Source of the DNA: Solirubrobacteraceae bacterium
Lineage (GTDB): Bacteria; Actinomycetota; Thermoleophilia; Solirubrobacterales; Solirubrobacteraceae
Assembly: GCA_024711025.1 (NCBI GenBank)
Contig: JANJTP010000021.1
Span: 1 to 64,000, forward strand
Direction: 5' to 3'
DNA length: 64,000 nt
The position numbers and the translations under genes are program-made. Under the pieces are notes generated by a model that had not been told where the DNA came from, searched no databases, and worked only from the letters and a program-made list of their open reading frames with translations. The stretch's first letter is position 1. Each line of letters begins with the position of its first letter. Shown piece after piece: positions 31,555-40,278 of the stretch.

Positions 31555-33956
31555 CAGCTGGTCACCATCGTCGTCTCGCGCCGCGCCTCGACAGGCGCGC
31601 CGGTAGTGGCTTCGTTCTCGCGCAGCGCGGCGAGGATCTTCTCGGGGGTCACCGGCAGGTCGTAGAAGCGCACGCCGAGCGCGCCGTAGAGCGCGTTCGT
31701 GTAGGCCGCGGCCACCGGGTTCATCGAGGCCTCGCCGATGCCCTTGGCACCGAACGGGCCCGTGGGCTCGTACGTGTCGGCGAAGTCGATCGTCACGTCG
31801 CCCAGCAGCGGCGCCTCGGAGACCGACGGGGTCTTGCCGTCGATCCAGAAGCCCTTGCTGTCGAGCTGGCCGGTCTCGGGATCCCAGCCGATGTCCTCGA
31901 TCAGCGCGTAGCCCGCGCCCTTGCTGAGCCCGCCCTCCATCTGGCCGGCGGCGAGGATCGGGTTGACGACCGTGCCGCAGTCGGCACCGAGCGCCGCCCG
32001 CAGCGTCCGCACCGCGCCGGTGTAGGTGTCGACCTCGACCTCGATGAACTGGGTGACGTAGGCCGGCGGCGCCGTGACCTGGCGCACGCTCTCGACCGCG
32101 GCGATCGTGCCCCAGCTGTTGACGTGCGAGTGGCGCGCCACCTCGCCGACCGTCACCTTGTGGTCGGGCATGCCGGGGCAGAAGATGACGCCCTGGCCGA
32201 GCTCCTCGTCGGGCTCGATCACCAGTGCGTCGGGCATCACCTCGAGCATCCGGCCGGCGAGTGCCAGCAGTTTGGCCTTGGCGGTCTTCGCGGCCTTGTG
32301 CGCGGCCGCGCCGCCGGCGTAGACGCCGCGGGTCGCGTGAGTCGTCACGTCGTAGACGGTCGTCTTCGTGTCGACCGGCGAGATGCCGACCTTGTCGAGC
32401 GGGACGCCGAGCTCCTCCGCGACGATCTTCGCGATCGCCTCGAGCGTGCCGCCGCCGTGGTCCATCAGTGACTGGGCGAGGTCGACCGAGCCGTCCTCGT
32501 TGATCTTCACGATCGCGCCGGAGTAGTCGATCATCTCCGCGCCCTGCGCCTTGGGCTGGCCGACGCCGCTGGTGTGGAAGCCGCGTGCGAGGCCGATGCC
32601 GCGCCGGTGGCGCCCGGTCTGCTCCTCGGGCCTCGGCCGATCGGCCCAGCCGATGTGCTCGGCGCCGCGCTCGAGCAGCTCGGGAACGCCGTCGCTGAGG
32701 ATGATCGACTTGACGGTCGGGCCGTGGCCCCAGAACGTCCCGCCGAGGCCGACGTAGTTCTTCAGCTTCATCTCGAGCGGGTCGATGCCGAGCTCGACCG
32801 CGAGCTCGTCCATCAGCGACTCGACGGCGAAGTGGACCTGCGGAGCGCCGAAGCCCTGCATCGCGCAGGACGGGGTGCGGTTCGTGTAGACCGCCTTTCC
32901 GTTGTAGCGCATGTGCGGCATCTTGTAGAGCGAGGCGAAGAAGCCCGCGAGGACGCCCAGGAAGGGGAACGCCTGGATGTTGTGCGCGCCGATCTCGATC
33001 GTCGCGTCCATCTCGCCGGCGACCACCGTGCCGTCGCGCTTGACGCCCATCTTCAGCGTGAGCTGCGACGGGTAGCGCAGGTGGCTGTGCATGTCCTCTT
33101 CGCGCGTCGACGCGATCTTCACCGGGTGACCGGACTTGAGCGCTAGGCCGACGCAGACCGGCACGACGGAGTTGACCTGGATGCTCGAGCCGAACGTGCC
33201 GCCGACCAGGGTGCGCCGGACGTTGATCTTGTTCAGCGGGATGCCGTAGATCTCGCCGAGCAGGATGCGGACGTTGTGGATCGACTGGGCGCTCGCCCAG
33301 ACGGTGATCGAGCCGTCCCGCGCGGGCTCGCAGAGGACCGACTTGGGCTCCATCTGCGCGTGGTACTGCGGGACCGTCGTATACGACCGCTCCAGGATGA
33401 GGTCGGACTCGGCGAAGCCCTGGTCGACGTCGCCGACCTCGACGTGGCGCCGCACGGCGACGTTGTTCTCGATCGCGACCTCGCCGGTCCCGAGGATGAC
33501 CTTCTCGTAGAGCGCGTCCGCCTCGGGGCTCATCGCGGCCTCGGCGCTGAGACTCGCCTTGAGGGGCTTGTATTGGACGTCGATCGCGCGCAGCGCCTGC
33601 TCGGCCAGCGCCTCGGTCGGCGCCGCGACCGCGGCGATCGGCTCGCCGACGTGGCGCGCCTTGTCAGCCAGCACGTACCGGTCGCGGTACAGGTGCGGCG
33701 GGGTGCTCACGATCCGCTCGTTGTAGCGGACCTTCGGCACGTCGTCGAAGGTGAGGCAGACGGCACCCATCGCCTCAGCGGCGCTGGTGTCGACGCTGAC
33801 GATCTCGGCGTGGGCGAACGGGCTCCTCAGGACGCGGCCGAACCACTGGTGCGGAACGGCGACGTCGGGGGCGTACACCTGGGTTCCGGTGACCTTGGCG
33901 ATGCCATCCTTCCTCCAGGCCCCATTACCTATCGTGTGCAGTTTCTGCTGCGTCAT
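31554..33956 (-). CDS. molybdenum hydroxylase 1, Mo-binding large subunit (divergent)
   Basis: 800 residues of the XDH/aldehyde-oxidase large-subunit family. The catalytic glutamate is E742 in GAKGIGE. Several cofactor loops deviate: GGTFGSS near 252-258 where GGGFG is usual, AMQGFGAPQ at 365-373 where AFRGFG/AYRGVG is usual (Q for R), and DHGGGTLEA near 499-507 where GQGxxT is usual. The CO-dehydrogenase loop AYRCSF is absent, so it is not CODH. It probably hydroxylates or dehydrogenates an organic, perhaps heteroaromatic, substrate. ATG 33956 has GAGGAGGAAG upstream and lies 16 bases after the stop of the second large subunit. Confidence 0.88.
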   Translation of the reverse strand: MTQQKLHTIGNGAWRKDGIAKVTGTQVYAPDVAVPHQWFGRVLRSPFAHAEIVSVDTSAAEAMGAVCLTFDDVPKVRYNERIVSTPPHLYRDRYVLADKARHVGEPIAAVAAPTEALAEQALRAIDVQYKPLKASLSAEAAMSPEADALYEKVILGTGEVAIENNVAVRRHVEVGDVDQGFAESDLILERSYTTVPQYHAQMEPKSVLCEPARDGSITVWASAQSIHNVRILLGEIYGIPLNKINVRRTLVGGTFGSSIQVNSVVPVCVGLALKSGHPVKIASTREEDMHSHLRYPSQLTLKMGVKRDGTVVAGEMDATIEIGAHNIQAFPFLGVLAGFFASLYKMPHMRYNGKAVYTNRTPSCAMQGFGAPQVHFAVESLMDELAVELGIDPLEMKLKNYVGLGGTFWGHGPTVKSIILSDGVPELLERGAEHIGWADRPRPEEQTGRHRRGIGLARGFHTSGVGQPKAQGAEMIDYSGAIVKINEDGSVDLAQSLMDHGGGTLEAIAKIVAEELGVPLDKVGISPVDTKTTVYDVTTHATRGVYAGGAAAHKAAKTAKAKLLALAGRMLEVMPDALVIEPDEELGQGVIFCPGMPDHKVTVGEVARHSHVNSWGTIAAVESVRQVTAPPAYVTQFIEVEVDTYTGAVRTLRAALGADCGTVVNPILAAGQMEGGLSKGAGYALIEDIGWDPETGQLDSKGFWIDGKTPSVSEAPLLGDVTIDFADTYEPTGPFGAKGIGEASMNPVAAAYTNALYGALGVRFYDLPVTPEKILAALRENEATTGAPVEARRETTMVTS

Positions 33957-33972
33957 CGTCTTCCTCCTCTGA

Positions 33973-36375
33973 TCAGGTCGTGGCGGCCTGGGAGCTCGCC
34001 TGCGCCGCGCGCAGCAGCGCGCGGACGTCGTTGGGCGTAATGGGCGTGTGGTCGACCTCCACGCTGAAGGGGCTCAGCGCGTCGGCGACGGCGTTGACCA
34101 CAGCCGCCGGCGTGGCGATGATGCCGCTCTCGGCGACCCCCTTCATGCCGCTCGTGGTCGCCGGGGACGGCGTCACGACGTGCGCGATCTCCACCGAGGG
34201 CACGTCGCCCGCCGTCGGGTACAGGAAGTCCTTCAACGTGCCGGACAGGAGCTGGCCGTCGACGTCGTAGGCGAGCTGCTCGAGCAGCGACTGGCCGATG
34301 CCCTGGGCGACGCCGCCCGCGATCTGGCCGTCGACGATCATCGGGTTGAGGACCACGCCGCAGTCCTCGACGAAGACGATCCTCTCGGTCTTGACGATCC
34401 CGGTCTTAACGTCGACCTCGACGACCGCCACGACCGTCCCGTTCCCGTACGTCGGGTCGGGGTCGTACGACCGCGTCGAGACGAGCGCGGGCTCGCCGAT
34501 GTCCTCCGGCTGCTTCTCCGGCGCGAAGTAGGCGATCTGGGCGATCTCGCGGAACGTCAGCGCCTGCGACGGAGCGCCGCGAACGCTCGCCTTGCCGCCG
34601 CCGAACTCGATGTCCTCGACGGCCGCCTCGAGCTGGTGGGCGGCGATCTGCGCCATCTTCTCGCGCAGGTCCTCGGCCGCGCGCAGGATCGCGCCGCTGC
34701 CGACGACGCCGCTGCGGCTGCCGCGGGTGCCCATGCTGAAAGGCGTGCGCTCGGTGTCCGCCTGTACGACGCGCACCTGCTCCAGATCCGCCCCGAGGGC
34801 GTCCGCCGCGAGCTGCGCGAAGGTCGTCTCGTGGCCCTGGCCATTGGGCGTGAGGCCCGTCGCGACGACCACGGACCCGCCGGGCTCCACGGTCAACCGG
34901 ACGAGGTCGATGAACGGGCGGTCCGCGCCGTGCGCGCGGTAGGTCTTCGACCCCCAGGCGCCGTGCTCCATGAAGTTGCAGATGCCGATGCCGATGTAGC
35001 GGCCCTGCTCGCGAAGCTCCAGCTGACGTTCCCGCAGCTCGTCGTAGCCGAGCACGTCGCGCGCCTTGCGCAGGCACTCGGCGTAGCTGCCTCCGTCGTA
35101 GTGGTGGGGGCCGATCGGATTGACGCGCGGCTCGTCGCCGATGCAGTTGCGCAGCCGCAGCTCGAACGGGTCGATGTCGAGCTTGCGAGCGACGTCGTCG
35201 ACGATGCTCTCCCGCGCGCACTGGCCGACCGTCTGCCCGACGCCGCGGTATGCGCCCGTCGGGCACTTGTTCGTCAGCACCGCGTCCGTCGTGTAGCCGA
35301 CGTTGTCGATGTCGTACGAGCCGAGCATCGACTTGGCGGCCATTCCGACGTCGATCCACGGCGTGTACGGAACCGGCGAATAGGCGCCGACGTCGCCGAG
35401 GAACTTCATGCGCAGTGCCAGCAGGCGGCCGTCGTCGTCGGCCGCGGCCTCGATGTCGCAGAAGACCTCGCGAGCGTGGTTGCTGGCCGCGAGGTTCTCG
35501 TAGCGGTCCTCGATCCACTTGACGGGGCGATCGAGGGCGCGCGAGACGAGGGGGATCACCACGTCCTCGGTGAAGAGGTGCGCCTTGAGCCCGAAGCCAC
35601 CGCCGACGTCGGGGACGATGACGCGCAGGCGGCCCTCGGGCATCTGCAGCAGCTCCGAGAGGTACGTGCGCATCAGATGCGCCATCTGATGCGAGATCCA
35701 GACGGTCACGCCGCGATCGGCGCCCGTCGTCCAGTCGGCGATGATCCCGCGCGGCTCGAGCGGAGCCGGGTGGCAGCGCCCGTGATGGAAGCGCTTGCGG
35801 AAGACGTGCGGCGCCGAGTCCATCGCCGCCTGGACGTCACCGGTCTCGAAGTCCTTGTGGACGATGTTGTTGCTCGCGAGCGCCTCGTCGACCCGCGGCG
35901 AGTCGTCGGAGAGCGCCTCGTTGGCGTCGACGACGGCCGGCAGCGGCTCCCAGTCGACGTGGACGAGCTCGCAGGCGTCCTCGGCGAGGTAGCGGTCGCG
36001 AGCGACGACGACGGCGACCGCGTCGCCGACGTGGCGGGCCTTGTCCGCGGCCAGCAGCTGACGCTTGGTCTCGAGCAGGTCCGAGCCGAGCGTGGCGCCG
36101 CCGTAGTCGTTGCGGCCGGCGATCAGCGGGCCCGCGAGATGGTTGAGGTCCTTGCCGGTGAAGATGCCGAACACGCCGTCGAGCGCGAGAGCCGCCTCGA
36201 CGTCGATGCCGTTGATCCGCGCGTGCGGGAACGGGCTGCGGACGAACGCCGCGTGAGCCATCCCCGGCAGGTCGATGTCGTCGACGTACTGGCCCCGGCC
36301 GCGCAGCAGGCGCGGGTCCTCGACGCGGACGAGGCGCTCACCGACGTAGCGGTGCTGCGGAGTCTGGACGCTCAT
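33973..36375 (-). CDS. molybdenum hydroxylase 2, Mo-binding large subunit
   Basis: 800 residues with canonical XDH-family loops: GGGFG at 258-262, AYRGVG at 375-380, GQGHET at 512-517 and catalytic E749 in GMKGVAE. The active-site loop excludes CO dehydrogenase. It presumably hydroxylates a carbon next to a ring nitrogen or a similar position on the cluster's substrate. ATG 36375 overlaps the upstream FeS-subunit stop as ATGA. Gene order FAD2-FeS2-Mo2 differs from Mo1-FAD1-FeS1 of the first enzyme, so the two sets were assembled separately rather than by block duplication. Confidence 0.92.
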   Translation of the reverse strand: MSVQTPQHRYVGERLVRVEDPRLLRGRGQYVDDIDLPGMAHAAFVRSPFPHARINGIDVEAALALDGVFGIFTGKDLNHLAGPLIAGRNDYGGATLGSDLLETKRQLLAADKARHVGDAVAVVVARDRYLAEDACELVHVDWEPLPAVVDANEALSDDSPRVDEALASNNIVHKDFETGDVQAAMDSAPHVFRKRFHHGRCHPAPLEPRGIIADWTTGADRGVTVWISHQMAHLMRTYLSELLQMPEGRLRVIVPDVGGGFGLKAHLFTEDVVIPLVSRALDRPVKWIEDRYENLAASNHAREVFCDIEAAADDDGRLLALRMKFLGDVGAYSPVPYTPWIDVGMAAKSMLGSYDIDNVGYTTDAVLTNKCPTGAYRGVGQTVGQCARESIVDDVARKLDIDPFELRLRNCIGDEPRVNPIGPHHYDGGSYAECLRKARDVLGYDELRERQLELREQGRYIGIGICNFMEHGAWGSKTYRAHGADRPFIDLVRLTVEPGGSVVVATGLTPNGQGHETTFAQLAADALGADLEQVRVVQADTERTPFSMGTRGSRSGVVGSGAILRAAEDLREKMAQIAAHQLEAAVEDIEFGGGKASVRGAPSQALTFREIAQIAYFAPEKQPEDIGEPALVSTRSYDPDPTYGNGTVVAVVEVDVKTGIVKTERIVFVEDCGVVLNPMIVDGQIAGGVAQGIGQSLLEQLAYDVDGQLLSGTLKDFLYPTAGDVPSVEIAHVVTPSPATTSGMKGVAESGIIATPAAVVNAVADALSPFSVEVDHTPITPNDVRALLRAAQASSQAATT

Positions 36376-36896
36376 GCCCCGCCCCCGTCGGCGGAGGCGA
36401 TCTCGCGTGCGGCCTGCTGGACGGCGGCGACGATGCCCGCGTATCCCGTGCAGCGACAGACGTTGCCGGAAAGGTGCTCGCGGATCTCGGCCTCGGAGGG
36501 ATCGGGGTTGGACTCGATCAGGGCGCGCGTCGTGATCAGCATGCCCGGAGTGCAGAACCCGCACTGGAGGCCGTGGTTGTCCTGGAAGGCGCGCTGGATC
36601 GGGTGCAGCTCGTCCCCGTCGGCGATGCCCTCGACCGTCTCGATCCGCGATCCCTCGACCTGGGCGGCGAAGGTCAGGCATGACCTGCAGAGCTCGCCGT
36701 CGACGAGCACCGTGCACGATCCGCAGACGCCCTGCTCGCAGCCGACGTGCGTTCCGGTCAGCCCGAGCTCGTGGCGCAGGAAGTCGCTCAGCAGCGTGCG
36801 CGACTCGGCCATGCCGGTGTGCGTCTCTCCGTTGACGACCACGCGGATGACCCGCAGGTCCTGACTCCCGTCCGAGACGGGCGCGACGTTGCTCAC
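36372..36896 (-). CDS. molybdenum hydroxylase 2, 2Fe-2S subunit
   Basis: 174 residues. The plant-type cluster cysteines C53, C58, C61 and C73 and the second cluster motifs CGFC (near 112) and CRCTGY (near 148) are complete. The first 15 residues form an extra N-terminal extension. GTG 36896 overlaps the FAD-subunit stop as GTGA. It belongs to the heterotrimer with the genes on either side. Confidence 0.92.
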   Translation of the reverse strand: MSNVAPVSDGSQDLRVIRVVVNGETHTGMAESRTLLSDFLRHELGLTGTHVGCEQGVCGSCTVLVDGELCRSCLTFAAQVEGSRIETVEGIADGDELHPIQRAFQDNHGLQCGFCTPGMLITTRALIESNPDPSEAEIREHLSGNVCRCTGYAGIVAAVQQAAREIASADGGGA

Positions 36897-37765
36897 GCCG
36901 GGACTCCTTCCTGCGTAGTCAGTTGGCGCAGCGCAAGGCCGACGCGGTCCGCCGCGAGCTCGCGGCGGTACTCCACCGATCCCTGGACGTCCGGAATCGG
37001 GTCGATCTCCTGCGCTGCGTGGCGAGCGGCCTCGGCGACGATCGAGTCGTCGAGCTGCTGGCCGCGGATCAGATCCTCGACCCCGCTCGCGCGGAACGGC
37101 ACCTCGCCGACGCCGAAGAGCACGATCCGCGAGGAGCGCACGCGCTTGTCGTCGTCCATCTGCGCGACTGCGACGACCCCGACGAGCGCGAAATCACCGC
37201 GTCGCCTGACGACCTCGCTGAACACGCTGACCACGCCCGGCTCGCGCCTGGGGAGGCGGACCTCGGTCAGCACCTCGTCCTCGGCGAGATCGGTCGTGAA
37301 GTGCGCGATGAACAGGTCGTCGGCCGGGATCACGCGCTCGCCGCCCGGGCCCTTGGCGACGACCTCGCCGCCGAGCGCGAGCAGGACGGCCGGGATCTCG
37401 GCGGACGGATCGGCGTGCGCGATGCTGCCGCCGAACGTCCCGCGGCTCCGCGTCGCCGGATGGCCGACGTGCGACAGCGCCTCGGTCAGCACCGGCCAGG
37501 CGTCGGCGACGAGCGGCGAGGCGGCGACCGACGCCTGGCGCGTCGCGGCCCCGATCGTCAGGCCGCCGTTCGCGGATACGCCGCTGAGGCTCGCGATCCG
37601 GCAGACGTCGACCAGGGCCGTCGGCCTGGACATGCGCATGTTCATGAGCGGGATGAGGCTCTGCCCACCCGCGAGGACCTTTGCGTCTCCGCCATGCTCG
37701 GCGAGCACGGCGACCGCTTCATCGATGTCAGCCGGGGCTACGTACCGGAAGGCTGCGGGCTTCAT
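36893..37765 (-). CDS. molybdenum hydroxylase 2, FAD-binding subunit
   Basis: 290 residues. The fold starts with MKPAAFRYVAPADIDEA, continues with the FAD loop LAGGQSLIPLMNMR near 33-46 and TFGGSIAHADPSAEIPA near 105-121, and has the C-terminal flavoprotein domain. I chose ATG 37765 because the family usually begins at the AFRYVAP strand. ATG 37792 nine codons upstream is the alternative. It is the first gene after promoter B and so heads the long minus-strand run. Confidence 0.88.
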   Translation of the reverse strand: MKPAAFRYVAPADIDEAVAVLAEHGGDAKVLAGGQSLIPLMNMRMSRPTALVDVCRIASLSGVSANGGLTIGAATRQASVAASPLVADAWPVLTEALSHVGHPATRSRGTFGGSIAHADPSAEIPAVLLALGGEVVAKGPGGERVIPADDLFIAHFTTDLAEDEVLTEVRLPRREPGVVSVFSEVVRRRGDFALVGVVAVAQMDDDKRVRSSRIVLFGVGEVPFRASGVEDLIRGQQLDDSIVAEAARHAAQEIDPIPDVQGSVEYRRELAADRVGLALRQLTTQEGVPA

Positions 37766-37858
37766 GCCCACCGCCCCGGCAGCCGCCGGCATCGCTGTCC
37801 GCGATCGAGCGCGGATGACTGCTTTCTTGGAATCACGGCAAGAGCGACCACATACGGT

Positions 37859-37888
37859 TGTTTAGCGCAACTCAACAGCGTGTGTCAA
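37859..37888 (-). promoter_or_regulatory. promoter B: TTGACA-N18-TAAACA
   Basis: On the minus strand -35 TTGACA (37883-37888) and -10 TAAACA (37859-37864) are 18 bases apart, preceding the 290-residue FAD-subunit gene by about 90 bases. The spacer ends GTTGCGC, so the -10 lies in GTTGCGCTAAAC. It is divergent from the regulator gene. Confidence 0.65.
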
Positions 37889-37960
37889 GACATCACACCG
37901 CCGGAGTGCGCCCGACCAGCCCCACGGTACACCCGGCGGCTGGTCGTTTCGACGAGCCTC

Positions 37961-37966
37961 TACGAT
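37961..37966 (+). promoter_or_regulatory. -10 box (TACGAT) of XRE-cupin gene
   Basis: TACGAT ends seven bases before ATG 37974, predicting a leaderless transcript. It is a different -10 type from the TAAACA boxes of the surrounding catabolic promoters. Confidence 0.5.
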
Positions 37967-37973
37967 CCGTCGC

Positions 37974-38717
37974 ATGACAACCAAGGGGACCGAGCGGCCG
38001 GAGCGATTCGGGCGTCCGGCCAAGGCGGCGGCGCTGAAGGCCTCCGGGCCCGACCTCAAGGCACTCGGGCAACGGATCCGGGCCACTCGTGAGGCCAGCG
38101 GAATCGGCCTGCGCGAGTTGGCGCGAAGGATCGAGTGCTCGCCGGGGCTCGTCTCCCAGGTCGAGAACGGACTCGTCGCTCCCTCGGTCGGGACGCTCTA
38201 CGCGATCACCACCGAGCTCGGCGTGCCGGTCGACGAGCTGTTCCACGGGGCCCCCGTCCCCGTCCTCGCCAGCACGCCGGCTGCGCCCCCCGAGGTGCCG
38301 AACGGCCACGAGCCGCCCGCCCCCGCCGGGCGCAAGCCGCCCTCGCCGGGCGCCGGCACGTATGACCTGGTGCGCTCGAGCTCGGGGCGGCGTGTCCAGC
38401 TCCCGCATGAGGTCAAGTGGCGGATGCTGGCCGGGGGAAGCACCGATCTCATCGAGTTCCTGGAGATCACCTACCCGCCCGGCGCGATGTCCTGCGCCCT
38501 TGGCGAGATGCTCAGCCACGAGGGCGAGGAGCACGGATTCGTCGTCGAGGGCCGCTTCGACCTGCAGATCGGCGACGAGTCGATCGTGCTGTACTCCGGC
38601 GACTCGATCGCCTACGACGCCCACGTCCCCCACCGGCTCAGCAATCCGACCGACCAGACCTCCCGCGGCGTCTGGATCGTCGACGCACGCCACGGGTCCC
38701 ATGCCGACCATCACTGA
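37974..38717 (+). CDS. XRE-family regulator with C-terminal cupin
   Basis: 247 residues. A helix-turn-helix of the XRE/Cro type lies at about 28-85 (GLRELARRIECSPGLVSQVENG), then a Pro/Ala-rich linker (about 88-125), then a cupin_2 barrel (about 150-240) with metal/ligand-type residues (HEGEEHGFVVEGRFDL, AHVPHRLSN). Such proteins repress or activate catabolic, often polyamine or amino-acid related, genes and sense a small ligand in the cupin. It stands between the two arms of the island, divergent from the hydroxylase operon and just upstream of the ABC importer, so it is the prime candidate regulator of promoters A-D. Confidence 0.85.
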   Translation: MTTKGTERPERFGRPAKAAALKASGPDLKALGQRIRATREASGIGLRELARRIECSPGLVSQVENGLVAPSVGTLYAITTELGVPVDELFHGAPVPVLASTPAAPPEVPNGHEPPAPAGRKPPSPGAGTYDLVRSSSGRRVQLPHEVKWRMLAGGSTDLIEFLEITYPPGAMSCALGEMLSHEGEEHGFVVEGRFDLQIGDESIVLYSGDSIAYDAHVPHRLSNPTDQTSRGVWIVDARHGSHADHH

Positions 38718-38728
38718 CCGCCGATCGC

Positions 38729-38746
38729 CCCGCGCGGTCGCGCGGG
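38729..38746. terminator. short perfect hairpin after regulator gene
   Basis: CCCGCGCG-GT-CGCGCGGG, a perfect 8-bp inverted repeat 11 bases after the stop codon. Likely terminator. Confidence 0.45.
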
Positions 38747-39011
38747 TCTCTGCGAGTCAACGCCGCGTCGCGGTCGCCGGCCCCTGACGGCCTCGTAGCG
38801 GCGCACCGATCGACCCGTTGGGCGGCCTTGCCCCGCCCTGTGGAGCCGAGCCGAGCGGACGACCGGGGACTCGTCGGATGCGCCGACCGGCCGCCGCATC
38901 CGCGTTCGCGGCCCCGCGCCCCGTCCCGGGCCCGCCCCGAAGACCGGTCGAGCCCACCGGTCGCCGACCCTCCGGGAGAACCACGTGCCGTATCGTGGAG
39001 GTAAACTACGG

Positions 39012-39040
39012 TTGACCCCTTCGTTTGTCAGCGCTAAACA
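39012..39040 (+). promoter_or_regulatory. promoter C: TTGACC-N17-TAAACA
   Basis: -35 TTGACC (39012-39017) and -10 TAAACA (39035-39040), 17 bases apart, precede the importer operon. The sequence AGCGCTAAACA contains the palindrome AGCGCT at the -10 edge. Confidence 0.65.
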
Positions 39041-39097
39041 CTGCGCCGTGTGAATCTGGGTCGGTTCGTGGCCCCTGAGGAGAGAGGTAGGCACACA

Positions 39098-40273
39098 TTG
39101 GCAACGCCTGACAAGTCCCGCGACGAGCGGGGCACTTCAGCGGACGCTCGCCTGACGCGGCGCTCCCTGATGCGCAAGTCCGGAGCCTCGGCGCTCACGG
39201 TCGCCGGGTTGCCGGCGTTCCTCGCCGCCTGCGGCGGCGAGGACAAGGCCGCTACGACGAGCGGCTCGAGCACCACCAAGACGACCGCCGCCAAGCTCAG
39301 CGGCTCGATCACCGTCGCCTCCTGGGGCGGCACGTACAACGACGACCTGCAGAAGTACTTCGGCGAGCCGTTCACGAAGAAGACCGGCGTGCAGGTCAAG
39401 TTCGTCGCGAACACCTCGCTGGCGGGGCTCAAGCGCCAGGTCGCGGCCGGCAACGTGCAGTGGGACGTCGCCGAGCTGGCCGGATCGGACTACGCGATCG
39501 GCGTCAAGCAGAACGTCGGGTTCGAGCCGCTCGACTTCAACGTCATCGACAAGGCCAACATCCCGCCCTACGCCGTCGGCGACTACGGCATCCAGTATGC
39601 CTTCTTCACCTCGGTGATGAGCTGGGACAAGCGCCAGGTCAAGACGCCGCCGACCAGCTGGGCGGAGTTCTTCGACGCCGGCAAGTACCCCGTCAAGCGC
39701 TCGCTGTACGACGCGATCTACGACAGCTTCATCCTCGAGTTCGCGCTGATGGCGGACGGCGTGCCGCGCGAGAGCATCTACCCGATCGACGTCGACCGGG
39801 CGCTCAAGTCGCTCGAGCGGCTGCCGGCCGACAAGATGCTCTGGTACTCGACCAACGCCCAGGTCATCCAGCAGCTCAGCGACAAGGAGTCCGGCCTCGG
39901 AATGGCGTACACGCGGCGCGTGATCGAAGCGGTCAACGGCGGCATCCCGCTCGACTACACGACGACGGACGGTGGGGCGCTCGGCGACTACTTCGTCGTC
40001 CCCAAGGGGGCGAAGAACCGCGACGCGGCGATGGCGTTCATCGGCTTCATCTGCTCCGACGTCGACGCGGCCGCGGCGTTCATGAAGACGAGCTATTACG
40101 GCGTCTCCAACCTGAAGGCCGTCGAGTCCCTGCCGGCCGACGTCAAGTCGCAGATCCCCACGAGTCCGGAGATGCAGGAGAAGATCCTGATGCGCGACGA
40201 CAAGTGGTGGGCCGACAACCTCGAGGCCGTGACCCAGAAGTTCCAGGCCTGGCAGGCCAAGTACAAGAGCTGA
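39098..40273 (+). CDS. ABC importer substrate-binding lipoprotein (PotD-like)
   Basis: 391 residues. The leader carries a twin-arginine-like TRRSLMRK motif, a hydrophobic stretch and a lipobox ending at C45 (LAAC), so it is probably a Tat-exported lipoprotein. A Ser/Thr linker follows, then a type-II periplasmic-binding fold (SITVASWGGTYNDD near 70) like PotD/extracellular solute-binding family 1. Start TTG 39098 is preceded by AGAGGTAGG. The frame extends to GTG 39050, which would add 16 residues and lies three bases after the predicted transcription start. Substrates of relatives are polyamines or other small cationic compounds. Here it is unknown. Confidence 0.83.
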   Translation: MATPDKSRDERGTSADARLTRRSLMRKSGASALTVAGLPAFLAACGGEDKAATTSGSSTTKTTAAKLSGSITVASWGGTYNDDLQKYFGEPFTKKTGVQVKFVANTSLAGLKRQVAAGNVQWDVAELAGSDYAIGVKQNVGFEPLDFNVIDKANIPPYAVGDYGIQYAFFTSVMSWDKRQVKTPPTSWAEFFDAGKYPVKRSLYDAIYDSFILEFALMADGVPRESIYPIDVDRALKSLERLPADKMLWYSTNAQVIQQLSDKESGLGMAYTRRVIEAVNGGIPLDYTTTDGGALGDYFVVPKGAKNRDAAMAFIGFICSDVDAAAAFMKTSYYGVSNLKAVESLPADVKSQIPTSPEMQEKILMRDDKWWADNLEAVTQKFQAWQAKYKS

Positions 40274-40278
40274 GGGCT

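Larger units (their letters stand above)
38718..39097. other. 380-base intergenic between regulator and importer genes
   Basis: Open frames here lack support and show no ribosome-binding sites. It holds the terminator at 38729, small GC hairpins (for example GACCGGT/ACCGGTC around 38941-38963), promoter C at 39012-39040 and the leader of the importer gene. Confidence 0.6.

Noticed and set aside
31554-37765. Carbon monoxide dehydrogenase (coxMSL)
   Set aside because: CoxD/E/G-like neighbours suggest it, but neither large subunit has the AYRCSF loop with the Cu-binding cysteine, so CO oxidation is not supported.
38718-39010. Small genes between regulator and importer
   Set aside because: Several open frames of 60-130 codons exist on both strands, but they overlap each other, lack ribosome-binding sites and are Arg/Pro-rich.
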